This document shows, in pieces, positions 34,866 through 43,731 of a stretch of 64,000 bases of DNA. Below the pieces are notes generated by a model. The model made no database searches, was not told where the DNA came from, and worked only from the letters and a program-made list of their open reading frames with translations. The translations under genes and the position numbers were made by a program. Origin of the DNA: Clostridia bacterium (GTDB taxonomy: Bacteria > Bacillota_A > Clostridia > Christensenellales > Aristaeellaceae); contig BNUH01000001.1 in assembly GCA_025997215.1 (NCBI GenBank), positions 1-64,000 of the forward strand. The letters run 5' to 3'. Each line of letters begins with the position of its first letter. Positions within the stretch are counted from its first letter, which is position 1.

Positions 34866-36751
34866 TCCGTTAGCGCCGCGCGAGCGTCAGTCCAAGCGTC
34901 GTACGAATCGAAATACTCATCCGTCGACATCGGTTTATCCAGCAGATGCTGCCCCTTATACCGATAGTTGCTCACGCCAAACGGCGCAAACTGCCCCTCA
35001 TACGGATCGATCCACGACCCAATATACCCGCCGCTGCCATACCCCAGCGGCACGACGATCGCATGGTCAATGAAGTACGCCTCCGCCTTAGCGAACAGCT
35101 CATACCTTTTCTCAATATCACTCGTTTCAGCCCGAGCCGCATCGACCAGCGCGTAATACTGCGCGACAATCGAGCCGCCCTCATCCGCTTGCGTCAATCC
35201 CTTATCCATGAAGTTATACGAATTGCCCTCGCCAAACGGATCGACGAACGTCTGCGGATCCGCGTAATCCGGGCCCCAGTTGCACTTCATCAAGCCATAA
35301 TCGCCCGACCTGCGCACGTTAGCCAGGAATCCCGACGACGGCCTTGCCTCAACGATGACCTCGATGAAGTCCGTGCCCAGCAAACTCTCCAGATGCTGCT
35401 CCTCGACGACAGACTCATCAGCCCAGCTGTTTGACGAGGCGTTGTAGGTCAGCAGCACCTTGACCGGGAACGTTACGCCAGCAGCGGTCAGTTCCTCTTT
35501 GGCGAGATCGCGGTACTTCAAAGCCGTTTCCTCGTCATACGTGCCCGTGCCCAGCGCGGTAATCGGCGCCAGATCCCCAATCATGGTGTAATCCACGCCG
35601 TTCAAGGCCGCGAATTCAGGCGGCGTGATCGTGTTGAATATGATCGATTCCGGGTTCGACGGCTCGAACACAGCCTGGCTGCCTATGCGGTCGAACGCGT
35701 AGTAGAACGCCTTCCGGAAGTTCTCATTGTTCACGGCCAGCTTCCAATTTTCCGGCTCGTACTCGGCCGCAAATTTCGGTTCGTAGTTGAACGAATAGAA
35801 GTACGTGTAGAATCCACTGCGGCGGATCGGCCGGATCAGATCGGCTTTCGCCGGATCGGACAGCCATTCCGCAGCTACTTCGCTGTTAAACTCCGCCTCA
35901 TCCACCTCGCCGCGCAGGAACAGCTCCGGATCGACGGTCGCGGCTTCCGCGTTATACGTGTATGAGCGCAGGTCGATGAATACATTGTCGGCGTCCCAGT
36001 TGTGCGGGTTTTTCTTCAACAGCCGGCTTTCCTGGGGCTTGAATTCGGCCAGATAATACGCGCCGTTGTACAGCAGCGTATTGTTGCCCGTAGCCAGCGC
36101 GAACGTTTCGCCCTTTTCCAGCAGGAACGGCTCGTACACCGGCATGAACGGGCAGTACGTCGTCATCGACAGGAAGTACGGCACCGGCGCGTTCAAGCTG
36201 TACTGCAGCGTCAGCGCATCCAGCGCTTTGATCCCCACCGTCGACCATTCGGTAACGGGCGCAGGATCGGCGCCTTCCTCAGGCGTGGACGTGCCGTTGA
36301 AATAATCCTCCGCGCCGACGATTATATCATATAATACGTTGGCCATGGACGAGGCGTTTTGCGCGTCGAGGATATATTTCGCAGCCGCCTCGAAGTCTGC
36401 GGCGGTCACTTCGGCCACGGGATTGCCGCTGCCGTCGACCCACTTCATACCCTCGCGCAGGTGGAACGTCCAGGTCAGGTCGTCCTCGCTGACCTCCCAG
36501 GACGTCGCTGCGCTGGGCTGAACGTTGCCGTAACGGTCATACTCGACCAACGTGTCGAACAGGTTGGAGGCCAGGCTGTACACATTCTCGGTACTGGTGG
36601 TCAGGTAGTTGAGTGTGGTCACCTCGGCCCCATAGATCGTGCGGTACGCGGCGTCCTCGGCCAGCGCTGGCGCGAAAGCGCTCAGCGACGCGGCCATGAA
36701 CAGCGCGCATAACAGCAGTGCCAATGGGCGATTGATTCGGCGATGAATCAT
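34862..36751 (-). CDS. oppA: Oligopeptide ABC transporter substrate-binding protein (system 2)
   Basis: A 629-residue solute-binding protein of family 5. The signal peptide 'PLALLLCALFMAASLSAF' ends near 'APALAED' without a lipobox Cys. Mature marks include 'YGAEVTTLNYLTTSTENVY', 'LFDTLVEYDRYGNVQPSAAT', 'WTFHLREGMKWVDGSGNPV' and 'NNENFRKAFYYAFDR'. The overall type matches lactococcal/streptococcal OppA-like proteins with long loops. It is the first gene of operon 2, and the repeat just after it may raise its mRNA level relative to the permeases. Confidence 0.92.
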   Translation of the reverse strand: MIHRRINRPLALLLCALFMAASLSAFAPALAEDAAYRTIYGAEVTTLNYLTTSTENVYSLASNLFDTLVEYDRYGNVQPSAATSWEVSEDDLTWTFHLREGMKWVDGSGNPVAEVTAADFEAAAKYILDAQNASSMANVLYDIIVGAEDYFNGTSTPEEGADPAPVTEWSTVGIKALDALTLQYSLNAPVPYFLSMTTYCPFMPVYEPFLLEKGETFALATGNNTLLYNGAYYLAEFKPQESRLLKKNPHNWDADNVFIDLRSYTYNAEAATVDPELFLRGEVDEAEFNSEVAAEWLSDPAKADLIRPIRRSGFYTYFYSFNYEPKFAAEYEPENWKLAVNNENFRKAFYYAFDRIGSQAVFEPSNPESIIFNTITPPEFAALNGVDYTMIGDLAPITALGTGTYDEETALKYRDLAKEELTAAGVTFPVKVLLTYNASSNSWADESVVEEQHLESLLGTDFIEVIVEARPSSGFLANVRRSGDYGLMKCNWGPDYADPQTFVDPFGEGNSYNFMDKGLTQADEGGSIVAQYYALVDAARAETSDIEKRYELFAKAEAYFIDHAIVVPLGYGSGGYIGSWIDPYEGQFAPFGVSNYRYKGQHLLDKPMSTDEYFDSYDAWTDARAALTD

Positions 36752-36835
36752 AAAGCGTATCCCTCCAAATTGTTGAAGATGCCCTAAACGGGTTGGTCAG
36801 CGTTGGTACCGGGTTAGGGGTATACGGTTTCAATT

Positions 36836-36864
36836 AGTATATCATACTTTCGCGCGATTGACTA
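36836..36864 (-). promoter_or_regulatory. Promoter of opp operon 2
   Basis: On the minus strand TAGTCA (36864-36859), 17 bases and TATACT (36841-36836) preceded by TGA, an extended -10. The rest of 36865-37037 shows no gene and no clear promoter for murB. Confidence 0.55.
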
Positions 36865-37056
36865 GACTTATTTCATATGAAATGTGCGCGTTCAGGCGTA
36901 TTCCGCCATTTCCCTGACATATTCTGCACTGTTCAACCCATTCCGTCCGCAAATTGTGCATAACGCCCATGCGGTTCCTGCAAAATATAGTTGTCGCTTG
37001 ATTTCCGCCGCAGATTATGCTACTGTACCAGTGCACTAAGGAGGATTCAGGATCAT

Positions 37057-38028
37057 ATGAATCAGACCGATTTTGCGCGGATGTTGTCGCGCCTTCGCGC
37101 CCTTCATGGTGAAGCGGCATTGCTGTTGAACGAGCCGCTGTCCAAGTGGACGACCATGCGTGTAGGCGGCCCAGCCGACGCATTGTTTATGCCTCGGTAT
37201 GATTATGAATTGCTAAGCGCTTTACGGACAGCGCGTGAATTCGATATACCCATAACCATTATCGGCAACGGATCAAACCTGATCGTCCGCGACGGCGGCA
37301 TACGCGGGCTGACCATACGGATATGCGCGCGGCACGACGATGGGGATTCTCCTACTGGGAAACTATGGGATGTAAAGCTGGACGGTTATCATCTCATAAC
37401 CGGGGCTGGCGCGCTCCTAAGCGCCGTTGCCAATGCCGCCACCGCTGCCGGGCTTTCGGGCATGGAGGCGCTAAGCGGCATCCCTGGCACCGTCGGCGGC
37501 GCGGCGCTCATGAACGCGGGCGCGTATGAGCATGAGATGTCGCAGGTCGTGCAATCCGTCGACGCCATCAGCTGGAATGGTTCGTCGTATGAACATAATA
37601 ATTACACAGGGACAACTTTGAACTACCGCTACCGTGGCAGCGCGATGATGGATGACAGCGCGGTAATTACCCGCGTAACAATGCTATTACAACCGGATGA
37701 TCCTGCAATCATAAAGGAACGCATAGCCGACTACACCCAGCGCCGCAAATCCAAGCAGCCCCTGACCGTACCCAGCGCGGGCAGTTTTTTCAAGCGGCCG
37801 CCGGGACATTTCGCGGGCAAGCTCATCGAGGACGCGGGCTTGAAGGGTTACGCGGTCGGCGGCGCGATGATCTCGCCCATGCACGCGGGCTTTGTCGTAA
37901 ACAATGGCGGCGCGACCGCTTCTGACATAATAACATTGATGAACAATGTAGTGGAGCGTGTTCAACAAAATTCCGGCGTCACCCTCGAACCGGAGGTGCG
38001 CATCATAGGCGAGGACGTGTCGCCTTGA
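37057..38028 (+). CDS. murB: UDP-N-acetylmuramate dehydrogenase
   Basis: A 323-residue flavoenzyme that reduces UDP-GlcNAc-enolpyruvate in peptidoglycan precursor synthesis. 'TTMRVGGPADALFMP' starts the FAD domain. 'IIGNGSNLIVRDGGIRGL', 'GMEALSGIPGTVGGAALMNAGAYEHE' (split here: FAD binding) and 'SAGSFFKRPPGHFAGKLIEDAGLKG' contain the catalytic Ser region; 'HAGFVVNNGGATASDI' and a late Glu ('LEPEVRIIGE') complete the type II MurB pattern. AAGGAGG precedes the ATG. Its stop overlaps the TTG start of whiA. Confidence 0.96.
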   Translation: MNQTDFARMLSRLRALHGEAALLLNEPLSKWTTMRVGGPADALFMPRYDYELLSALRTAREFDIPITIIGNGSNLIVRDGGIRGLTIRICARHDDGDSPTGKLWDVKLDGYHLITGAGALLSAVANAATAAGLSGMEALSGIPGTVGGAALMNAGAYEHEMSQVVQSVDAISWNGSSYEHNNYTGTTLNYRYRGSAMMDDSAVITRVTMLLQPDDPAIIKERIADYTQRRKSKQPLTVPSAGSFFKRPPGHFAGKLIEDAGLKGYAVGGAMISPMHAGFVVNNGGATASDIITLMNNVVERVQQNSGVTLEPEVRIIGEDVSP

Positions 38029-38948
38029 AGCCAGGCGTGTCAAGCTCGTTCTCTTCTAAAGTCAAGGAGGAACTGGCAGCCGCGCCGCTAGGCGCGCGGT
38101 GCTGCCTGATATCCGAGATGAGCGCGCTGATGTACACAGCCTCGACGCTGGCCATCGACGAGGATAACGCGCTCTGGTTGTGCATCGTCAGCCGTAGCGC
38201 TTCCGCCGTGAACCGATCGATTATGCTGACTGAATCGTTATTAAACGAGCATGTAATTTCGGCTGAATGGTCTGGCGACCAGGCGCGGCGGATCCTGACC
38301 ATCTGCGGTCTGCTGGGCGATCAAGGCTGGTTCGCCGTGACCGATGTCGAGCGGCCCGTGTTGAATCCCAAGCCCTGCTGTCGCGCGGCGTTCCTGCGCG
38401 GCGCGTTCTTGGGCGGCGGCTCGGCGGCCGACCCCGCTAAGGAGTATCACCTAGAATTCATCAGCGCGGACGAGCGGCTCGCCGAGACGCTGACGAGCTT
38501 GCTGGAAAGCCTGCGCCTGACCCCGCGCGCGGTGACCCGCAAGAATCAGCGCGTGGTCTACCTGAAGGAAGCCGAACAGATAGCGGCGCTGCTCACCCAC
38601 ATGGGCGCGGCGGCTTCGCGACTGCGGTATGAGGACGCGCGCATCCTCAAGGATATGCGCAACCGCGTCAACCGCGCGACCAACTGCGATTCCGCGAACC
38701 TGGACAAGGCCGTGGATGCGGCGGATCGTCAGATCCGAGCGATCGAGTTGATCATCCGCGCTTCGGGATTAGGCAGTTTACCCGACCAGCTCCGCGAAAT
38801 AGCCGAGGCGCGGCTTGCCCATCCCGAACTGTCGCTGGTTGAGCTGGGCCGAACCCTTAACCCAACAGTGGGCAAGTCCGGCGTCAACCACCGTCTGCGC
38901 AAGTTGGAGGACATCGCCCAAACGCTCGGCCGACGCGGATTCGAATAA
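38025..38948 (+). CDS. whiA: WhiA-family regulator/sporulation protein
   Basis: A 307-residue protein with a LAGLIDADG-like N-terminal fold ('CCRAAFLRGAFLGGGSAADP') and a C-terminal helix-turn-helix ('HPELSLVELGRTL' and 'GKSGVNHRLRKLEDIA'). In Actinobacteria WhiA is a transcription factor for sporulation septation; in Firmicutes it affects cell division and metabolism. The start is TTG at 38025, within the last codons of murB. In Bacillus it lies in yvcI-yvcJ-yvcK-whiA-crh. Here the HPr-like gene follows, but no rapZ (yvcJ) or yvcK sits between murB and whiA. Confidence 0.93.
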   Translation: MKPGVSSSFSSKVKEELAAAPLGARCCLISEMSALMYTASTLAIDEDNALWLCIVSRSASAVNRSIMLTESLLNEHVISAEWSGDQARRILTICGLLGDQGWFAVTDVERPVLNPKPCCRAAFLRGAFLGGGSAADPAKEYHLEFISADERLAETLTSLLESLRLTPRAVTRKNQRVVYLKEAEQIAALLTHMGAAASRLRYEDARILKDMRNRVNRATNCDSANLDKAVDAADRQIRAIELIIRASGLGSLPDQLREIAEARLAHPELSLVELGRTLNPTVGKSGVNHRLRKLEDIAQTLGRRGFE

Positions 38949-39061
38949 CGACACAACGTTTGTCGAAATAAAACGATCATGTTCAGCGCGTCTCCCGCAT
39001 AAATACTATGTGGGAAACCGTCATGCTTTACCCGGCAATCCTGCCGGAAGGAGGAACCTTT

Positions 39062-39331
39062 ATGAAACGAAAACCAATCGACCTGAACGGCATCGAGAGT
39101 CTGAACGCGCGGTCGGCCGCGCTGCTCGTGCAGGAAGCGTGCAAGTATACCGCGCGGATACTCATCGAGCAGGGCAGCAAGGTCGTCAACGCTAAATCCC
39201 TCATGGGCGTGCTCTCGTTATCCAGCAAGAGCACCGACAGTCTGTATCTGGTGCTGGACGGCGAGGACGAGGACGACGCTTATACGGCCATCGCGGATCT
39301 GATTCGCGAGCGGTTCACAGCGTCGGCCTAG
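39062..39331 (+). CDS. HPr-fold protein with Asn15 in place of His15 (Crh-like)
   Basis: An 89-residue protein colinear with HPr. 'SLNARSAALLVQEACKY' aligns with the HPr active loop (GIHARPA), placing Asn at position 15 instead of the phosphorylatable His. 'AKSLMGVLSL' keeps Ser46, the target of HPr kinase. B. subtilis Crh has Gln15 and Ser46 and works only in regulation, so this protein is probably a Crh-type regulator and not a PTS phosphocarrier. AAGGAGG precedes ATG 39062, with a small hairpin (CCGG..CCGG, 39030-39045) just ahead of it. It follows whiA, as crh does in Bacillus. Confidence 0.85.
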   Translation: MKRKPIDLNGIESLNARSAALLVQEACKYTARILIEQGSKVVNAKSLMGVLSLSSKSTDSLYLVLDGEDEDDAYTAIADLIRERFTASA

Positions 39332-39343
39332 TTACTTACGTCA

Positions 39344-40276
39344 GTGAATTATGATGAAAGTGTAATAACCGCGTCCGGCTGTAGGCTCTGCCCCAGGCAG
39401 TGCGGTGCCGTCCGCGGTGAGACGCAGGGCCGCGGCTGGTGCCGGATGGGTACTAGTCCCCGGATTGCGAAGGTAATGATCCATCACGGCGAGGAACCAT
39501 GCCTGGTCTTAAGCGGCGGCAGCGGCGCGGTATTTTTCTGCGGCTGTGCTTTGCGTTGCGTCTATTGCCAGAATGCCGCTATCAGTTGGGACAGGCCGCA
39601 CGAGTTTGGCCGCATATATAATGTTGATGATTTGCTAGACGCGTTCGTCTCGCTCATCGGTCAAGGAGTCCAAAACATCAACCTGATCAATGCCGCGCCG
39701 TACTTTCCGGTTGTAACGGATGCGTTGCGGCGTCTGCGTGATTATGAGTTGGTAAATAATATTCAGCATACTCCTATCGTTTGGAATAGCAGCGGTTATG
39801 AATCCATAGACACTATCGACGCGCTAAACGGTTTGGTGGATATATACTTGCCTGATTATAAATACGATGATTCAGAACAAGCGGACCTGCTCTCCAGCGC
39901 TCCCGATTATCCGCAGGTTGCGCAATCCGCCATCCTCCGTATGCGCGCCCAGGCCGGCCCCGCCGTATACGATGAGCGCGGCGCGATGCAGCGCGGCACT
40001 ATGATTCGCCACCTGATACTGCCGGGGTTCATCCGCGAATCCATCCAGGCGCTTAACTGGCTGGCGGATCATCTCCCGTCTGGCACACCTGTGTCGCTGA
40101 TGGGTCAGTATACGCCGTGCGCCCGTGCCGTTGAGTTCGGCTTGACCAGCCCGCTAAGCCTAGGCGCGTATCGCTTAGTCAAACAGCACCGCGCGTTGGT
40201 GGGATTGACAGACGGCTATAACCAGCCGCCGACCGCTTCCGGTGAATCCATGATACCTATATGGGATTTGGAGTAA
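39344..40276 (+). CDS. PflX-type radical SAM protein (COG1313)
   Basis: A 310-residue radical SAM enzyme. The SAM/iron-sulfur motif is C-x3-C-x2-C in 'GCALRCVYCQNAAIS' (near residue 70). An N-terminal Cys group 'CRLCPRQCGAVR' and 'GWCRMG' suggest an extra cluster. 'IVWNSSGYES' and 'VDIYLPDYKYDD' are typical of the PflX group, annotated as pyruvate-formate-lyase-activating-like but without proven substrate. It is followed after three bases by addB. Confidence 0.88.
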   Translation: MNYDESVITASGCRLCPRQCGAVRGETQGRGWCRMGTSPRIAKVMIHHGEEPCLVLSGGSGAVFFCGCALRCVYCQNAAISWDRPHEFGRIYNVDDLLDAFVSLIGQGVQNINLINAAPYFPVVTDALRRLRDYELVNNIQHTPIVWNSSGYESIDTIDALNGLVDIYLPDYKYDDSEQADLLSSAPDYPQVAQSAILRMRAQAGPAVYDERGAMQRGTMIRHLILPGFIRESIQALNWLADHLPSGTPVSLMGQYTPCARAVEFGLTSPLSLGAYRLVKQHRALVGLTDGYNQPPTASGESMIPIWDLE

Positions 40277-40279
40277 TGC

Positions 40280-43200
40280 ATGAATAATAATGAACTAAAT
40301 AAAGAATACATCACCACAACGATTATAACAGGCCGTCCAGGACGCCTGCTGCCGCGCGTCGTCCGCGAGATTGGCGACGCATTATCACGAGACGAAGAGA
40401 AATTAGTCCTCATCGTGCCGGAACAGTACACGCTCCAGGCCGAGGTTGAGATACTGGAGACGCTGGAGATTCCCGGGTTTTTCACGTTGGACGTGCTCTC
40501 GCCGTCGCGGTTGACCGAGCGCGTATTCGACGCGGCGGGCCGGCCGCCTCACGCGCGCATCAGCGCCGAGGGCAAGAGCATGGCCGTGCAAGCCCTGCTG
40601 GATGGCCTCGCTCCGAACCTGGCGTACTATCAACGCGCGGCTAAGCGCCGTGGATTCGCCCAGCGCATGGCCGATCAGATTGGGGAATTCAAGTGCGCTG
40701 GCCAAACCCCGGCGTCGGTACTGGAATTGGCGTCACGCTGCGAAGGCGCGCTGCGAGCCAAGCTATCCGACATGGCCCATATATTTTCAGAGTATGAAGA
40801 GTTGCTTTCGGGACAATTCGCGGACGGTGAGGACGTGCAGCGGGAAATGCTCCGCCGTCTGCCCGCGTCGGGCGTCCTGTCCGGCGCACGGGTGTGGGTG
40901 TATGGGTTTGACCTGATTGTGCCGTCGATGGTGGATCTATTCTGCACGGCGGCAAAGACCGCGCGGTCATTCACCATCGCGCTGACATGGGATAAATCCG
41001 ACGTGCCGGATGCGCGGTTGTATGCGCCAGCGCGCGCTACGCTGGATCGCCTGGCGAGGGGTTTCGTGCGCAGCGGAATAGTATATAATCATGAGCATTT
41101 GGCGGATGATCTGGACGCGGCGTGGCCCATGCGCTATCTGGATAAAGCGTTGTTTGCCCGTAAAGCTGAACCGTATACGGGCCAGGAGCGGAATATCGAG
41201 ATGGTTTCAGAATCGTTATCACCGCATACGGAGGCTGAAGCCGCCGCCGCTCGTACGCTGCGCTTGATCGCTTCCGGCTATCGGCCCGACGACATCCGCG
41301 TGCTGCACGCTCAATTGGATAAGTATGGCGGCGAACTGACGCGTGCGTTCTCGCGCATGGGGATTCCCGTGTACATCGACCTCAAGCGGCCCGCGTTCAC
41401 CCACCCGTTCTTTCTGGGATTGCTGGGCGCAATCGACTTCGCTGCTAAGGATTCGCCGACAGCCGCGCTATCCGACTGGATTCACAGCGGTTTTTCAGAA
41501 CTCAATGACGACGAGGTTTCGGAATTGGACGCGTATGCGCGCTCCCACGCGCTGGATGGTCCGCGCTGGCTGTATCCGTTCGACGCGCCGACCCCATTCC
41601 CGCTTTCCGACGACGAAACCAAACTCCGCGCGCGCAATGAATCTTGGCGTCAATTGGCTGTTGAACCGCTGCTTGACTTGCGCCGCGCCATGCACCGTGC
41701 CGAGCGTTCCGGCGAATACGCGCGGGCGTTGTGGACGTTTACAGAGGAAGCGGGATTATTCGACAAACTCACTGCGTTGCGCGACGGGCTGACCGCGCGA
41801 GGTATGCGGCTGGAGGCTGGCAATACCGCGCAGGTTTGGCAGTTATGGTTGAATCTGCTGGATCAACTCGACGCGCTGCTGGCCGGACGGCAGGTTTCGG
41901 CGGCGTTGGCCGCGCGGATCGTGCGCACGGGCATCGAGGCGCTGGAACTGGGCGCGCTGCCGCCGGAGCGCGGCCGCGTGATGATCGGGCAGATCGGCCG
42001 TATGAAGGTCGGCCGCGTTCGTGCGGTGCTGGCGTTGGGATTATCCGACGGCGCGCTGGTGAGCGACGGCGGTGGCTTGCTGACCGATTCAGAATTATTG
42101 GAGACGGAGGAGCGCCTGGCCACGCCGCTGGGTTTGGACACGCGCACGCTGATCGCGCTGACCAACCTCAACCTATTGGAAGCTCTGACCGCGCCTACAG
42201 AATTCCTGTACGCAAGCTGTCCGTCACTGGGCGGCGAAGGCGAGCGCGTACAATCGTCTATCGTAATGAAGCGGGTGGATCGGCTCTTCCCGCATGCGAA
42301 GCAGGTGGACGTCGAGCGGCCCGCGTGTCTGTACGCGCCAGGCAGCGCGCTGGATGCGCTGGGACCGATGCTGCGTGAACAGCAGGACGGCGCGCCGCTG
42401 CCGTCGGTGTGGCGTGCCGCGCTGTCCGCGCTGGAGCGGGAACCCGATTGGCGGTATAAACTGCGCTCCGTCCAGTCTGCGTTGAATCCAGAGCGAGAAC
42501 GGCCGCCGTTAAGCCCCAGTATAGCCGGAGAGTTATACCACAAAACGGAGTACAGCGTTACGAGGTTGGAGCTGTTCGCCGAATGCCCGTATCGGCATTT
42601 CGTCCGATTTGGATTGAATCCCCGGCAGCGGTTGGAGCCGAAGCTGGCCGCAAACCTAGCGGGTTCATTCCTGCACAGCGCGATGGAGGATTTGTTGAGG
42701 GCGTGCGAGACCGACGCGCGCTGGCCTAACTTAGAGCGCGAAGAGATTGATTCGCTGATCGAGCGTGAACTGCCGCCGCGCCTGAATTCATTCGAAAACG
42801 GGCTGATCCAACAAAACGCGCGCATGGAGGCCGAAGGCACGCGGATCATCAACACGGCCAGGCGCGCGTGCTGGACAGCTGTAAAACACTTGACGGTCAG
42901 CGGATTCAGGCCGGTCGTATTCGAGCGCAAGTTTGGCATGGGCAATCGCGGCCTGCCGATTGAACTGGCGGATGGGTCGCTGATCGAGCTGGGCGGGCGG
43001 ATCGATCGCATTGACGAATGGCTGGACGGTTCGGCGCGGTACCTGCGCGTGATCGACTACAAGTCCGGCGCGCTGGCCAGGAAGCGGAATCCGTTCGACG
43101 CGACGCGATTCTTTGAGGGTTTGGATTTGCAATTACTGTTGTATTTGGCCGCTGCGCTCGAGGATTCGTCTGGATCGAAACCAGCGGGGGCGTTCCTTTT

Positions 43201-43657
43201 CAAACTGGATAATCCTGTTCTAACGGTCAACCCGGATGAGTCGGAAGCGGATAACTTGGAAGAGAAACGCTTCAAAGCCTTGCGGCTGCGCGGCGTGATG
43301 CTCGACGATCCGCGTGTAGCGCTGGCCATGGATAACGCCGTACCGCCGTTATCCGTTCAAAAAATGTATAAAAAAGGAACCACCCAGCGCGACAGCAACA
43401 GCGACTTGGTCAGCGAAGCGGATTTGAACCGGATGATCAGGTATGCAAAACATAAGGCGGCGGCCTTAGCGCAGCGGATTCGCGCTGGCGAACTGTCGCA
43501 CGATCCTATCCAGATTGGCGGCTGGAACGCGTGCCAGTGGTGCGACTACCAGACGGTGTGCCAGAAGGATGGCAAGTCACGGACACGGCGGGTGAACGCG
43601 ATGAGCAGACCGGAGATGCTGGCGCAGATAGCGGGTGTATTGATGGATAAGCCCTAA
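40280..43657 (+). CDS. addB: ATP-dependent helicase/nuclease subunit B (AddB)
   Basis: A 1125-residue partner of AddA in double-strand break resection. 'KLVLIVPEQYTLQAEVEIL' near residue 40 and the inactivated helicase fold match AddB. The C-terminal nuclease domain contains 'GGRIDRIDEW', 'LRVIDYKSG' (D..EK-type catalytic residues) and 'GLDLQLLLYL' (QxxxY motif). Cys in 'ECPYRHFV' and 'CQWCDYQTVCQKD' would bind the [4Fe-4S] cluster. The usual Walker A near the N-terminus reads 'ITGRPGRLLPR', lacking GKT. addA, normally adjacent, is not in this window; ffh follows instead. Confidence 0.93.
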   Translation: MNNNELNKEYITTTIITGRPGRLLPRVVREIGDALSRDEEKLVLIVPEQYTLQAEVEILETLEIPGFFTLDVLSPSRLTERVFDAAGRPPHARISAEGKSMAVQALLDGLAPNLAYYQRAAKRRGFAQRMADQIGEFKCAGQTPASVLELASRCEGALRAKLSDMAHIFSEYEELLSGQFADGEDVQREMLRRLPASGVLSGARVWVYGFDLIVPSMVDLFCTAAKTARSFTIALTWDKSDVPDARLYAPARATLDRLARGFVRSGIVYNHEHLADDLDAAWPMRYLDKALFARKAEPYTGQERNIEMVSESLSPHTEAEAAAARTLRLIASGYRPDDIRVLHAQLDKYGGELTRAFSRMGIPVYIDLKRPAFTHPFFLGLLGAIDFAAKDSPTAALSDWIHSGFSELNDDEVSELDAYARSHALDGPRWLYPFDAPTPFPLSDDETKLRARNESWRQLAVEPLLDLRRAMHRAERSGEYARALWTFTEEAGLFDKLTALRDGLTARGMRLEAGNTAQVWQLWLNLLDQLDALLAGRQVSAALAARIVRTGIEALELGALPPERGRVMIGQIGRMKVGRVRAVLALGLSDGALVSDGGGLLTDSELLETEERLATPLGLDTRTLIALTNLNLLEALTAPTEFLYASCPSLGGEGERVQSSIVMKRVDRLFPHAKQVDVERPACLYAPGSALDALGPMLREQQDGAPLPSVWRAALSALEREPDWRYKLRSVQSALNPERERPPLSPSIAGELYHKTEYSVTRLELFAECPYRHFVRFGLNPRQRLEPKLAANLAGSFLHSAMEDLLRACETDARWPNLEREEIDSLIERELPPRLNSFENGLIQQNARMEAEGTRIINTARRACWTAVKHLTVSGFRPVVFERKFGMGNRGLPIELADGSLIELGGRIDRIDEWLDGSARYLRVIDYKSGALARKRNPFDATRFFEGLDLQLLLYLAAALEDSSGSKPAGAFLFKLDNPVLTVNPDESEADNLEEKRFKALRLRGVMLDDPRVALAMDNAVPPLSVQKMYKKGTTQRDSNSDLVSEADLNRMIRYAKHKAAALAQRIRAGELSHDPIQIGGWNACQWCDYQTVCQKDGKSRTRRVNAMSRPEMLAQIAGVLMDKP

Positions 43658-43666
43658 GTTTTGCGC

Positions 43667-43694
43667 TTGACAAACTCTCGATAATTGATATAAT
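43667..43694 (+). promoter_or_regulatory. Sigma-A promoter of ffh
   Basis: TTGACA (43667-43672) and TATAAT (43689-43694) are both perfect with a 16-base spacer, just past the addB stop. It should drive ffh and the rpsP-khpA-rimM-trmD genes. Confidence 0.85.
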
Positions 43695-43731
43695 TATTAA
43701 GTTGTGGAATTTGACGCGGGGAGGGATGCGC

